Of a stretch of DNA of 64,000 nt, positions 21,901-33,769 are shown piece after piece. The stretch lies in NCBI RefSeq assembly GCF_051622035.1, contig NC_135360.1, positions 10,406,001 to 10,470,000 on the forward strand, in the 5' to 3' direction. Made by a program: the position numbers and the translations under genes. This DNA comes from Arctopsyche grandis. Lineage: Eukaryota > Arthropoda > Insecta > Trichoptera > Hydropsychidae. The notes below the pieces were generated by a model, which was given only the letters and a program-made list of their open reading frames with translations, was not told the origin of the DNA and did no database searches. Position 1 is the stretch's first letter. Each line of letters starts with the position of its first letter.

Positions 21901-23874
21901 TGTCCCTGTCCTTGTCCATGTCCCTGTCCTTGTCCATGTCCCTGTCCTTGTCCATGTCCCTGTCCCTGTCCATGTCCCTGTCCCTGTCCATGTCCCTCTC
22001 CCTGTCCTTGACCGAATCCCCATTTAAAGTCATGTCCGTGACTATTATTGGGCCTATTAATGTCCCACCCAAAGGAACCATTCACCTTTGGTATCAAACC
22101 TGGAAGTGTTATATTTTCTATATGCCAGTTTTCTGGTTGCGCAACATCTAATCCCCAGTGAACAGACGAATTTTTTTTGTTTTGTTTATCTCCGAAAAGG
22201 TTAACTTCATGTGCGTTGTGTATAAGTGGAGAGTCGTTTTGAGGATGCTTTTTGTGGTTATGTTCTTTGTTATCACAATCCTCTTCACGGTGATTTGGGT
22301 CAACAGATCTGAAAATATTTGAAGTAAAAATTTGCGAAACTCTGACATACCTATTATTATTTTGTTTCTGCATTTGAAAATATTGTGACTTACCTGCGGC
22401 TTCTGCTTTTAGCTCCCTGGTTATGCTGTTGATTTTTGATAGGATCCGATGTTTTTTGGTCCTGGGAGCCTTTGTTTTGGCTCGAGGCAATGCTGTACAT
22501 GAGATCTCCAGCTGAACGTGGTGACGATGGTTCTCGAACGGTTCCACTACCGTCATTGATCGATGTCAAAGTCATGTTGACGCTGCTGATAACCATTCCA
22601 TTATTACCATAGAACAGAGGTCGAGCGGCCACGCGATTGGTGAAAGAAGCTGAATAGATGACATCGCTGAATCTGTCAACGACGATGCGTTGGAATGAAG
22701 CACGCTGAAACAACAAAATACATTTAACGTTTTAATTTTCCGCCACAACAGTCTACATGTATTACAATATATCACTTACAGTCATAAAGTTATCTTCTAC
22801 GTTGGCAGTGCGTTCCCAATCAGAACCTTGAGGCACTCCGGAACTATATTCCACTCGTCGTTTACAGTCGCTATAGCTTCTGGTCTTAGTGATATCCAAA
22901 AATTGTCGGTTATTTTTCTTGGCGAGTTTGTCCAATTGGACCAACGGGGCAAGTTTGACATCCTTCATCATGACTATTTGAGGTAATGGTGAGACAGTAT
23001 AGAGAGTCTATGTAACAAATTAGCACAAGTTTAAAATTATATCCATTCATAGCAAAAATAATCAAACGAATACAAAACTCACGTTACACTTTCCAGTGAC
23101 GTCAGTTTCCATTTTGCGGTAAACTCCATTGGTTTTGTCGTCGTTGACGAAAGTGTTACTCTTGTCGACTAAGTTGCTGTTGCTGATGTCGTATTGGATT
23201 GCGCTCAACATACCCTTGAGAAGATTCTCCTCTTGGACTCTCATATCCTTAGGTACAAGTAGCTCTTTTACGAGTCCATTGTTCATTAGAACAGTGAACG
23301 GGTGTTCGATAGCTGGGTATGGTTGATATTTGACGTCCTTTAAGTTGAATATAAAAATTAGTTCAATTATTTTTGGTTAATTGATGGAAAGTTTGCTTTT
23401 TCTGGTTCATCTCACCTGTGGCATTGGTCCGCCCCAGCCGCCAGACAAGTGATGGTTCACTTCTCCATAGGAGGCTTGGGTGAATTGTCCCAGAATACGG
23501 TTTTTATTCGATCCAAACTCCAGCACTAATTTTCCTTTCAGTTGAACTCCGGCCCATTTTCCTTGGGCACTTTCTCCCCCTCCAGACACGCCGAAAGCTG
23601 TCAAGGTGCGAGCATCCACCTGGTAAGTCCTTCTAAATTGTGCTATAATTAAAAATAAATATTTTCAATTTAAATCAACTATTTATATGCTATATAAAAT
23701 AAAAGTAAATGTTATCTCTAAGTACTTACATTCAGAGGTAGCAAAAGTGACTGCGACTAAAGTGATAAAAAAAATAAAGAAAGAATAAGTTATTACAATG
23801 AAACTAAATACTTATATGTATATTTAATGTTATTTTAATTTACCGAGCGCCAACAATACGAAGGCGACCCTCAT
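15902..23874 (-). CDS. Vg1: Vitellogenin 1 with Gly-Gln repeat insertions
   Basis: A yolk-protein precursor: a secreted large lipid-transfer protein, in insects normally made in fat body and taken up by oocytes. Exons in transcript order: 23844-23874, 23730-23756, 23416-23642, 23083-23337, 22780-23007, 22394-22704, 19828-22308, 19513-19726, 18231-19410, 17190-18155, 16149-17110, 15902-16054. The product is about 2344 aa against about 1800 usual. Signal peptide is residues 1-16. The lipoprotein N domain includes LLKGMLSAIQYD, YRKMETDVTGKC and SAGDLMYS. A furin-type RSRR lies at the exon 6/7 junction (residues about 357-360). A (GHGNGQGQ)n linker spans residues about 460-740, then a run of 11 serines. 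The helical domain follows (TRKAQVYIEAIGNLAHP). A second GQGQHQ run spans residues about 1281-1350. The von Willebrand D domain has TQGLCGG. The usual DGXR motif reads DGVKR. Frame is kept across all introns. Confidence 0.95.
19122..19350 (-). repeat. GQGQHQ-coding tandem repeat in Vg1 exon 9
   Basis: About 75 codons built from GGACAA and CATCAA units encode alternating GQGQHQ, with two copies of HGQYPHGQ at the start. It sits between a helical segment (SQLLDIIYAEIV) and IDEIVKLFNG. At the same place Vg2 has a short ordinary linker (KINDKKDNSK). Confidence 0.9.
20895..20958 (-). repeat. Polyserine tract of Vg1
   Basis: Minus-strand AGC/TCN codons encode GGS(11)YSSSESS. Serine runs near the N-terminal third are typical of insect vitellogenins and are phosphorylation sites in known members. 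Mixed serine codons point to selection on the protein and not to slippage alone. Confidence 0.85.
21172..22013 (-). repeat. (GHGNGQGQ)n-coding repeat in Vg1 exon 7
   Basis: About 280 codons. It opens with repeated GQGQGH units (about 22013-21870). A less regular GTGHGH / PGQEQGQ section follows, then a long GHGNGQGQ array to about 21172, ending GQRPGKYHGHGQ. Composition is almost only Gly, Gln, His and Asn. The frame is open and carries on into conserved vitellogenin sequence on both sides, so it is translated. The repeat period is a multiple of three, which also makes long false frames on the other strand. Confidence 0.92.
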
Positions 23875-23938
23875 TGTGAGGAGCTCCTCTGGCTTCTTCT
23901 CACCAGTTGGAGTCTGAGGATCTGTTGCCTTTGCGGCG

Positions 23939-23944
23939 CTTATA
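23939..23944 (-). promoter_or_regulatory. TATA box of Vg1
   Basis: GGAATATAAGCGC on the minus strand, about 65-70 bases before the start codon. Vg2 has TATATAAG at a similar distance (about 70 bases), which supports both calls. Confidence 0.65.
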
Positions 23945-24356
23945 TTCCATCGATTCGCTGAATAAGCTTTACACATTCGCCAGCAATAGACAACATTTTC
24001 ATTCCAGTCAGATATTGTATAATTAACATACTTGGATATAAATTTAATTTTAATTAATCCAAGTAATATATTATATTATATACCATGTATCATTATCCAA
24101 GTGTTCTTAAATATTTTTAACATCGCGACATTTGATTAAAAAATAGTTTTTTCTATAATATGTATACTTACATACATTGAAGATGTTTAATAGTTGGTTC
24201 GTCCATACCTATACATAAGTACATAGATGACACTTTTTTTTCTTATTTATTATTTATGAAAACTCAAATTATTCCAGCTAACGTCTGAAAATACCAGGAG
24301 AATATTATATACATACAGGTGTACAATAATTTATACAATTTCACTAAATCTCGATC

Positions 24357-24447
24357 ACGGAATATCTGGCAGTCAAAAATTCCATCCATCGAATGTTAAC
24401 CACGTGAACTAATACACTAACGAGAATTCGAGTGCCAGATATTCCGT
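24357..24447. repeat. 15-bp perfect inverted repeat upstream of Vg1
   Basis: ACGGAATATCTGGCA (24357-24371) and TGCCAGATATTCCGT (24433-24447) are exact reverse complements with a 61-base spacer. It lies about 480 bp upstream of the Vg1 start. It could be a tiny MITE or a paired regulatory site; no target duplication was seen. Confidence 0.6.
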
Positions 24448-24803
24448 ATTCGCAATTTTTGCGGCAATGATTATCGTACGCGCGATCGCAATGTGCGAAA
24501 TAATCCGATTACCAATTTATACATACATACATACATACATACATACAAATAATAAAATATTTTCTAGAACTATTTTGATTTTCAGAAATATTTAAAGCAA
24601 AAATCTTTTACGGGTTTTAACTTAAGTAATTATTAGTTTTTAATCAAAATTATTTTATTACTGATTAATCTATTTGGTAAATTTACACAAATGTATTTAT
24701 GTATTTCGATTGGTGATATTTGCTATCCAATAATTTTAAGTTAATAGGTATAATATAAAGAAATCTAAAATGCCTGAAGTAAAATATCTTCGATTAGTTT
24801 CTT

Positions 24804-25200
24804 TCGAGTGATGACGTATCGGTGCGAAACTTGGATATTGAACAACAGAATGCTGCATAATGTCCAGTGCAGTCAAAGAAGTATGCGACGTTGTATTCTT
24901 GGCATAACAAGGAGAGATAGAAAACGGAAACGTGAGTTAAAATTATGATGGTAACGAGATTGAAATGGCAGTGAGTAGGTCACGTAGTTATGCAGAAGAG
25001 CGGACGATAGATAGACGAAAGAAGTGCTCGAATGGTACCCGAAAGAATGTAAAATGGTGCAAGGAAGGACGCAGGGGAAATGGGTGGATGAACGCGGAAA
25101 AATGTGTGGGAGATGGATGAGAGTTGCCCAAAACCGAGACGAATGAAAGCATGTTGGAGAGGCCTTCATCCAGCAGTGGCTAATGGCTTATTATTGTAAT
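24804..25200 (+). mobile_element. RTE-clade LINE 3' fragment
   Basis: Translating with frame shifts gives MTYRCETWILNN, then RRCILGITRRDRKRK, then LKWQ-VGHVV, WVDE and FIQQWLMA-like blocks. These match the C-terminal end of RTE-type reverse transcriptases ('CETW', 'RDRK', 'W.GH..R'). It is 5'-truncated with stops. Downstream is ordinary AT-rich DNA. Confidence 0.7.
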
Positions 25201-27040
25201 TATGATACAAAAAAGTGTACAGAAAAATTTAGTGGTCAAATAAAAATACATTGTAAATATAAAATGCGGTTTTATTTTATATTATATTCTGAATTTGGAA
25301 TATTTTTCATTATATTTAATATTTTGCAACAGTAATAAAATGCTTCTTTTCAAAAAATTAAGTATATCTATGTTTATAGAGATTCTGCACCAAATTTCAT
25401 GATATAATTTTACAAAATCTATGCTTTAATCATTTATAATGTCAAATTTTCAATTTTCAATCATCAGATTTTGATTATAGGCGGATGCTTTTTAATTATT
25501 ATGTATTTATAATGTTACAAAGCATAAAAAAAATATTGAACCTAATAAATAATCCAAAAACCAATGAAAACCCAATTAAAATTTTTTTAACTGATAAATA
25601 AATATAAATTATTAGAATGTATTCAAAATAAAACTCGATGAAATACTTTTTACTGGAATTTATTATCAATATGTACACTAAATATAATTAGAATATCTTA
25701 GTTTATATAATGCCGAAGAAAAAGGTTTACGATACCTCATTTTCCACATGTTTTGAACTTCACTTTACATGCGGTGGAGAAAATGCAAAGGCAATAGAAA
25801 TATTTGTTATCTGTCTTTACCATTCATAAGCTCTATGTATTAGCTAAAACTGTGTGCTATTTTTTTTTATTAAAATTAAAAAATACACATTGTTTTATTT
25901 CCATTAATTAGATTCATTTGATATGTACATAGAAGCATCACAAACTTATGTATAATAATATGTTAAAAAAGCCGAATTCAATATCAAATTAAATTCAATT
26001 TAATTCGATTTGGGAAATTAAATTTGAGAAAATGATTCTAAATATCGCATTCTTAAAGGTTAAATTATTCGAATTGCCTGTTATACATAATATGACTTTC
26101 CTGTTGCATAGTATTTTTTAGATTTATATTTGCAATATGAAGTAATCAATGTTTTCTTCACATAATTTCCATACTTTATAACCTTTTTTATTTGTTTGAG
26201 TGCGACAATACGTACTTGAAAATATATTGAATAATATATAAAAGGAAGCTTTCATTTTTTTATATATAAAAATGAATTTTTATTCAAATATGTTTTGCAG
26301 TTCTAATCAATTATGCAAAGCCATGACGTTGAAAAATGAATTGATGTTAATTAACAAGTTGATGTGACCTGATTCAGGTCAAATAACTATTTATTATGTT
26401 TCAGATCTAATAAATATGTTTAAACAAATCGAACATTAAATTGATAACTTGATACATTTTAACTAATATACGTGTTATGATTAGTTTCGATGTTATTCAA
26501 AACATGAATAAATGTATACAATAATTATTATTATTAATTAATTTATTTATATAGTCATTATAACATTTAAAGAATTAACAAAAGAAAAACGACAAAAAAT
26601 ATTATTTTGTTTTTATTATCTTCAAAAAATAATTTTATAAGAGATCTTGTATATCATTTACTTAGAAGTTACCTTATATATAAAAATATAACATGACATT
26701 AATTCACAACTGAGATCAAATATAGAATTTGCAATATAAAATATGTACATATGTATGTATAAAACAAAATATTTATTCAATTTACGTTAAAAATAATATA
26801 TTTTTTTAATTCATTTAAGTAGTTTGTAAATTTATTTAATATTAATTTCATATAAATTCGCCTAAACAATTTTTGTATAAAATTTGTCATATATGTATGT
26901 GTGTATGTGCATATTAAGTACTTTTTAAATTTAAAATTACATAATTATGTATACCTAATTATCACGAACATTTGGTCCCTTTAAGTACTATACATATACA
27001 TAAATACAATTATAATTGAACAATTGCATGACTGTACAAT
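25201..27040. other. Gene-free AT-rich intergenic DNA
   Basis: Between the LINE fragment and the 3' end of the zinc-finger gene there is no supported gene, RNA or element. Only A/T runs and short ACAT-type repeats are visible. Confidence 0.5.
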
Positions 27041-27060
27041 ATTAAGACTATTTTTTATTG

Positions 27061-27066
27061 TTTATT
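27061..27066 (-). terminator. Poly(A) signal of the GLIS-type gene
   Basis: AATAAA on the minus strand about 30 bases after the stop codon; another overlaps 27054-27059. Confidence 0.5.
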
Positions 27067-27092
27067 TCTTTAGTAAAAGCATGTTCACAACA

Positions 27093-29669
27093 TTACATAA
27101 AGCTATCATTAAAATATGCAATATTAAGTTCTTTATTTGCATATTCTTCTACGGTGACATTATTTAGGTAACTTTGTACATTAGGTTCATTTGGAATATT
27201 TATATAATTGACATTTGGACGACTGACATCCACCTCCCAAATGTTCATCAAACCGAAACTATTCTCTTCAAATTTTCTGGTTACGACGGTCGAATTAGAA
27301 ATGTCTAAAATTGAAGAACGAGTATTACTCTCCGCTATATTGTTTACTATCTTTTCTTTCATTCTTCTTTTGGTATCTGGTGACAGAGTGCTTTCGATAG
27401 ATCTCTTTTTACTCTCTTCATGGATAGTTCTACCGTTGGCTCTGCAACTTCTGTACAATCTTTTCTCCGCATCTGGTGTTTGTTTCACATAATTCTGCCC
27501 ACACGTTTCCAAGCCAATTTTTTCATCTGATCTTTGTATTAACTGTTGGAGCACCATTTTGGAAGTGGACTTACAATCACCAGACGTGTGGTTCTTTACG
27601 TGTTTTCTTAAGCTCGACGGATCCGTGTATCTTTTTGTGCATCCGTCTACTTGACAGGCATACGGTCTCTGTAATCAACATATCCACTTGAAGAAAATTT
27701 CATTTATTTTTAATTTAGACGTGAATTGCAACACTTACGGCATTAAAATGTGTCCTTTGATGTTTTGCACGATCGGAGCTGTTCGAAAACACTTTGGTGC
27801 AACGGGACACTTGACATCTGTACGGTCGCTCACCGGTGTGAGATCTTCGGTGAATTTTCAGATTCTCCAAACGGGAAAAAGCTTTTCCACAACCTGGAAA
27901 CTGTTGATTTCAATTAATACTAAAATTCATCAAACTAATTCGAAAATGGGCACATTTGCTGGTACTCACCGAGCATTTATTAGGTTTGTGTCCCGTGTGA
28001 ACCCTCATATGAATCAGCAGCTTATATCTTGCATTAAAGGGACGCTGTTTTCTAGGACATTCGATCCAAAGACACCCAAATTCTTCTCCTGAAATTAAAT
28101 TAAGTATATTGAAATTTTCTGTAGATATTTCATCATTGCCGATATTGCAAAACTATTTTGCGATGAACTTTCAAAATTGTAATCTATGAACATAAACTGC
28201 GTTCTATTTTATTTGTAATGATGTACCTCAATTGATAGCCTTTTAACTTTCATTGAAAAGGAAAAAGTTCCAAGTGAACTTTTGCGATAAATCATAATAT
28301 GTATGTATAATGATGACTATCAAAACATAAACTGTAAATATATTATGCATGCAATCATTTTAAACGATGTTTTTCACATATTCGTTAGTTTGTAACTATG
28401 CAAATATGTAATAATTATGTATAAAATGTGTTACAATTTATTTAAAAATATTTAGAATCGTAATATATAAAAAAAATCTACTTTAAATAGGAATATTTTA
28501 TTTGATACGATAGATCAGAGATATTTTACATACCTTTGAATGAGTTCACATGAATTTTTTCAATATGTTCAACAAGAGACGTTTGATTATGAAAGGTCAT
28601 ATTACAAGTCCTCCACAGACAAGTTCTGTTACCTATAAAAGAAAAATATTAATTAAATATTCATATTATTCAAAATTTGTTATAATCATTTTTAAAGTAT
28701 TAAATATTAACCTTCTGGATCCATTTGATTAGTACTGCTAACATCTTCTGATGTTTCTTCTGCAACGCTCTCTCCCATAGTTTCCAAATTAGACGAATCA
28801 TTAGTCCAGTATTCTTCAAAACCGATCATATCATCGTCATCTTCATCTTGAAAGTAATTCAGTGAATCTAGATCTGTGATCAGATCGCCTTCAACATCCT
28901 CGGGTTTATTATTATCGAACGTTATACTGTCAAAAAGTTCTGCAAATTCGATACTTTTGCTATCGACGTTTTTTGTATCGTCTTCTAAATTGAGATTTTT
29001 CGGATATATGTATCCGTCTAGGTTGTTCACATCCAACGGCTTATTTTTACTCGAATTTGGATACAAATCCAAATTGTTACAGGTTTGCATGCCAATTTGA
29101 GGCACGGACGCATCTCTGCCTGATGAGAACTTACTGAAGTGCTTAGAGAAAGCGGTTTCTAGAGGAGGCAAAGGACACTTTTCTGATTCTGGGGACAAGC
29201 GATCGGTGAAATTAGAGGAATACTCGCTGAACAGTTCCTTTTCAGCGTACCACAAATTGTCCAAGTCGCAAGATTCATTTTGAGCAGTTTGATTCCATTG
29301 ACACGCTTCCGAAGAAGACGTAACCAACGAGCCATAGTCTGATAGTGTAGTTAAATTATTCTCACTACAGGTGGATTGTTCAGAGCACGAGAAGCTTTCG
29401 TGTCTTCTCATATCGGTTTTGATAGGCGATTCTTCAGCAGGCCAGTAGTTCTGTTCTATCTGGTCGTACTTTGAAGTTTCACAGCTTTCGCTCGCATTTC
29501 TGCCCTTTTCCGATTCCAGCATGAAAAGAGTGTTGAAGTGTAGTTCTAAATCTGATATAGTTTGATATTTCTCATCGTCTATCGACTTATCTTGATTAGA
29601 GACGGTTGGAGAGGAGAAGGGAGCGAACGGGGGTGGTACGAAGAAAGGATAACCAGTTTCGGCGTCCAT
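27093..29669 (-). CDS. GLIS/GLI-similar five-zinc-finger transcription factor
   Basis: A nuclear C2H2 factor of the GLI-similar group (vertebrate GLIS1/3; fly sugarbabe and lame duck are relatives). Exons in transcript order: 28712-29669, 28534-28632, 27970-28088, 27739-27900, 27093-27668; the product is about 637 aa. Residues 1-319 are acidic, Ser/Asn-rich and without a known domain ([13 protein letters not shown] near the end). Five fingers then follow: [74 protein letters not shown] and [19 protein letters not shown]. The linkers HTGHKPNKC and HTGERPYRC and the [14 protein letters not shown] block are diagnostic of GLIS. A C-terminal tail of about 160 aa is unrecognised. The family is sure; which insect orthologue it is is not. 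It sits between the two vitellogenin genes. Confidence 0.92.
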
Positions 29670-30780
29670 GTCCTTTGGTTTTACAATGAATCAGTGCATC
29701 AATGGCTCGTGTCGTCTCATCTGATCTCGTATTGTTTTGGTCGAGTGGGGTTTTTTTAGGGCATGCGTCGTTTCGACCCCCGCGCATTGGCACATGTGCT
29801 ACAGGTTCTATTCTCGGACGCGCAAGCTCATCGACGTTATTGTACTTGAGAGATGTAGCACATGGGCAAGAAGTCCACACTATTTTTTAGGTGAAAGAAG
29901 CAGAAGAGTGAATTGAAGCAAAAAAAACCCGAACGATGAGCGAAGATCTTCAATGAAAACGCTGCTGGCGAACGGCCATCTGTAATGCCAAAAAAAACGG
30001 TTGTCATTAAAACCAATTACGTTTATATTACGTACATGCGAATATGGCGTAAGCATCCCTTTACGATCGCTATAAAATTTTGCCATATATGTATGTATGT
30101 AATAATTTATATGCAGATCATAAAGTCCACGAGTAAAGCAGATCGTTAGGTGGCCCTTACTGGATCTGAATGGAATATTATTTATATACATATATCATGG
30201 AGACAGTCATTAAACCATTACATTAATTGTGCTTCAGGGAAAATGTTAAGTGTATTATAAAAAAAGCGTCCATTAAAAAATTGCATTGATGGGACCTCCC
30301 AAGATTTTTCTTGTTTTACAAATTATTATCAACTTGAGAAATCCATTGTGTTTTTCAAAACTTTAATTAAAATTGAAATATAATATATGTATATGCATAT
30401 GTATGTATGTAACTTAAAAGTTAATTTAACAAATTGAGAATTGTACTTTGTTACAAAAAAAAAGGTTAAATACCTAATATCCTTTCTACCCTAGGTTTAT
30501 CTTAAATTAAAAAAAATAGAAAGTTTTTTGTAATATAATATAAGCTCAGCTCAAACAAAATCGACATTTTATTACTTTTGAGATTTAATTCAAGTCTTCC
30601 TAAAAAACTACATAGAAAGAGAAATAAGATTTAAATGGCGTTTGAAAGTGTTTGTGGAGAATTTATGACAATTTTTTTTTATTTTGACAACTTTTTTAAT
30701 ATACATATTGGGTCAAAGATTCCTATATAAATATAACTTTCATCAAATTTTATTATTATACAAAATAAGCAGATAAACAT
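29670..30780 (-). other. Upstream region of the GLIS-type gene
   Basis: Probably 5' UTR and promoter. A 94-codon open frame (29596-29880, minus) overlaps the start in another frame and looks like leader, not a gene. No TATA box or upstream exon could be fixed. Beyond about 30200 the DNA is plain AT-rich. Confidence 0.35.
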
Positions 30781-30824
30781 TTTGATGTGTATTTCAACGG
30801 ATTTCATGTTCGTATCAATTATAC

Positions 30825-31225
30825 GGGTCTACCTCACGGGCCCGAATGTGAAACGCCGGAAAACGCAAATATCGGAAGGCAAAGATCGAAAATCGAAAGA
30901 TCTTAAGTCGAAAGATAAAAAAAGGGTGCATGGTAAACGGTACATACTCACGCACATACTCACTTAATTTGCGCGAGCAAGATACAACAGGAACAAGAGG
31001 AACAGGCTTTTCCTCCCGTATTAATGTGCGTGCGCAGAATACGGGAGGAAAAGCCTGTTCCTCTTGTTCCTGTTGTATCCTGCTCGCGCAAATTAAGTGA
31101 GTATGCACCGTTTACCATGCATCCTTTTTTTTGATCTTTCGACTTAAGATCATTCGATTTTTGATCTTTGCCTTCCGATATTTGCGTTTTCCGGCGTTTC
31201 ACATTCGGGCTCGTCACGGAGACCG
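30825..31225. mobile_element. Palindromic MITE (MULE-like), copy 3, complete, 401 bp
   Basis: The cleanest copy. The 9-bp duplication CAATTATAC lies at 30816-30824 and 31226-31234. Ends are GGGTCTACCTCACGGGCCCG and the reverse complement of CGGTCTCCGTGACGAGCCCG. The two arms pair over almost the whole length around a short centre at about 31025 (TATTAATGTGCGTGCGCAG). It is non-coding. The ends align without gaps only if the duplication is 9 bp, which favours a MULE origin. Confidence 0.88.
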
Positions 31226-31235
31226 CAATTATACA

Positions 31236-31421
31236 TACATATGAGCCGTTATTTGAAAATACTGATGGCCTATAATACGTTTATTTTGCTTTTCCTAGAT
31301 TATGGACATATCGAATTAAAATAAATGATAATAATTTGTTAATCAAATCAAACAGGAATTGTGTTTTTGAAACTGAATATTGAACTTCCGCCACTCTCAA
31401 ATAAAACAGCTCCTATGTATA
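31236..31421. mobile_element. MITE family F copy
   Basis: Left end ATATGAGCCGTTATTTGAAA; right end CCGCCACTCTCAAATAAAAC. It shares AGGAATTGTGTTTTTGAAACTGAA-type internal sequence with 33390-33610 (reverse) and 56365-56530. It touches the right duplication of palindromic MITE copy 3, so that MITE landed at or next to its edge. Confidence 0.5.
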
Positions 31422-31439
31422 TAAATTTGTCGTCATTTA

Positions 31440-32420
31440 TTTAGTTTCGGATTGACCAATATTATAAATATCCATAAGAAGTTTCATCTTTCATTTTTCT
31501 TCGTATATATATATGTATGTATAATGCTTACATACGTATAGATGATAGAGTTCGACTTTGAATGCAAGAACTGGTTATTCGAATAAACGTCGTGACATTT
31601 TCCGGGAGTTTTCCGGAGCGGACTTAGTACTCAGTATCTTACAGCACGAGCCGATACTAATTTTAAAAGTTTCCACTAGGATAATGTGAATCGCGAAGTT
31701 GTTCCGACTTGTCTAGCATAAGGTTGACGGCCTCATATTTAGTGTATATAAAAACAAGCCGGCTAAATTATCGTGCAGATGTTGAAAATTGTGAAAAAGT
31801 CAGCCTTGGGCAATTTCATAAATATTCGCAGTTGAAAATTTAACGTAAATATTTGCTTAATTATTTCAAAGCTAGCTGTAGGAAAAATAAACTGTTTGGC
31901 GCCCACCGATATGTCAATGAAACTTCTAAATTCATGAACCAAGCAAATACTAACACTTTGTCATACGAACATATGTATTTATGTACATATATCTAAAACA
32001 TCAGAGACACTTAAATTGAAAGCAATATAATGATTAGATAACATCTAAATTGAAATCGGGACACCCATAAGTGAGTAACACCTATAAACGGGACACCTAT
32101 AAGTAACTTTTTAACTAGGGTTGTCAGACGTCCCGATTAATCTAGATTGTCCCCGTTTTTACTAAATATATGTAGTGTCCCGGTGTCCCGAACAAACCTT
32201 TCAGGACGCCCAAAAGTTCCGACTCACAAATTTTTAGATACCTACCAACGTTTAACCCGGAATTCAAAAATGTATAAGCAATTTTCGCGAAATATTTGCA
32301 ACAGACGCTTTTTTTTTCATTCACTAGCCGTTTCAACCAAACCCCCCTGCAACAGTTTTATTTAGTTATGCGCTAGTGAGTTTTTTTATACTATTTCTTA
32401 CTAAAATTATAATAGTTGTT
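31440..32420. other. Gene-free stretch
   Basis: AT-rich with no recognised gene or element. Around 32050-32190 there are repeats of GGGACACCTATAAG and GTCCCG-type motifs of unknown nature. Confidence 0.4.
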
Positions 32421-32425
32421 AATAT

Positions 32426-32851
32426 TGTTACGTATACTAAAATAAGAGGTTAGTAAAGAGCCGTCGGTTAAGTGCAATCGGATTAAGCCGAGGCGCATCC
32501 CTGACACCGTGTGACCGTTATAATTGGTTTCGAGGATTATCTGCAAACTAAGTGCAAGTAAGCTAAACAATGGCGTAGTAGCGGTACTCGGTCGCATTCC
32601 CGTGAAGTTCTCAGAAGTGACCGATACCTTGGTACCGTGGGACCGAATGTCGTGGGAATACATATCCGAATACGTGACCATAACAATAGGAAGATGTCCT
32701 GAGAGATCTACCCCTTATAAGGCGGTACTTAGGCGATATCAAGACATTCTGGACTGAGCACTGGCAGTGCGTGTATCTCCTTAATCATCAATAAATGCTT
32801 TGACAAGACGTTGGCCTTTTACTTGGATCATCCACCCACCCCTACGCAACA
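32426..32851 (+). mobile_element. Solo LTR, 426 bp
   Basis: Begins TGTTACG and ends CGCAACA (5'-TG...CA-3'). It is flanked by the 4-bp duplication ATAT and contains CAATAAATGC as a likely poly(A) signal near the 3' end. No internal retroelement sequence follows, so it looks like a solo LTR left by recombination. A Ty3-type origin is inferred from the 4-bp duplication. A related 3' end (ACCCACCCCTAACGCAACA) lies at about 36435-36453. Confidence 0.65.
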
Positions 32852-33389
32852 ATATGTTTAAAATTTATAAAATATTATTTTATTAGTTTTGTAGTAAATA
32901 AATATTTCTTTTTAATAAATAATTAATATCAAAATTTATAAATTTTATTATTTAATATAAATTAAATGGTTGAATGTTATTATAAAAAATCTAGCCCCGT
33001 TTTTAGTATATACAAATATAGATCGTCTTTGTACAATATCAAAGCAAATCTGTAAAAAAAAGGAGGGAACTGCAATAAAAAAACACTGTTGTTTATTATT
33101 ATTAAACCAGGTGCACGCATTCGTGCTTGATTAAAATTAAGCACGTTGTGACGTCTATACGAACAATCCATGTGATATCTAGACATCGGATAGTCGCAGG
33201 AGCAATTGTAAATAACAATAGCCCATTGAATCAGTGTTCAGAGCAAAAAAGCTTGTTACAAAATGGTTTTCCTACAAAATAAATAATAGCAAAAATATGC
33301 CAGTTGACTGAATGCGCATACGCATTATCGGCGAAACGTCTGTACGAACAATCAGTGTGACGAAATAAGCGTTTTATATATAAGCCGCT

Positions 33390-33610
33390 ATATTTGCAAG
33401 TCCAATTTTCAGTTCCAAAAATACAATTTCAGTTTGACTTAATTCACAAATTGTTATCATTACTTTTAATTTGATATGTTCAAAATCTCGGAAAAGCAGA
33501 ATTAATTTGTTACAATCCACCCGTATTTTTAAAGATTGAAAACTTTAAGAATTTCTCGAAATGAAGAAAAGTGGACAACCGCCACTTACAAATATAACGG
33601 CTCATATAAT
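33390..33610. mobile_element. MITE family F copy, opposite orientation
   Basis: Ends AGCCGCTATATTTGCAAG and ACAAATATAACGGCT are inverted. The inside is the reverse complement of the family seen at 31236 and 56365 (AAATTGTGAATTAAGTCAAA and neighbours). Flanking TATATA makes the target site uncertain. Confidence 0.55.
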
Positions 33611-33769
33611 ATATGTATATATTTTACAGTTATTTCCTTTCAACAAAACTAAGTCAGTAGTGGCTTAAGTAAATTGTTAATTATGATAATTAAAATAATA
33701 CATTATTAAAAATAAAATATTATATTAGATTACCTTAGAAGGTGAATGAATGTATGTACAAGTTGGCGT

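Noticed and set aside
20963-22151. Long plus-strand open frames rich in 'FHVLVPGH' and 'SLSLAISMSLS'
   Set aside because: They are antisense shadows of the Vg1 Gly-Gln repeat. Its period is a multiple of three, so several frames stay open on both strands. Splicing, domains and frame support only the minus strand.
24500-24550. ACAT tandem run as a possible CRISPR-like or satellite array
   Set aside because: It is a short simple microsatellite; no spaced repeats were seen anywhere in the window.
29596-29880. 94-codon frame overlapping the start of the GLIS-type gene
   Set aside because: Different frame, no motif, and it lies in the presumed 5' leader; at most an upstream open frame.
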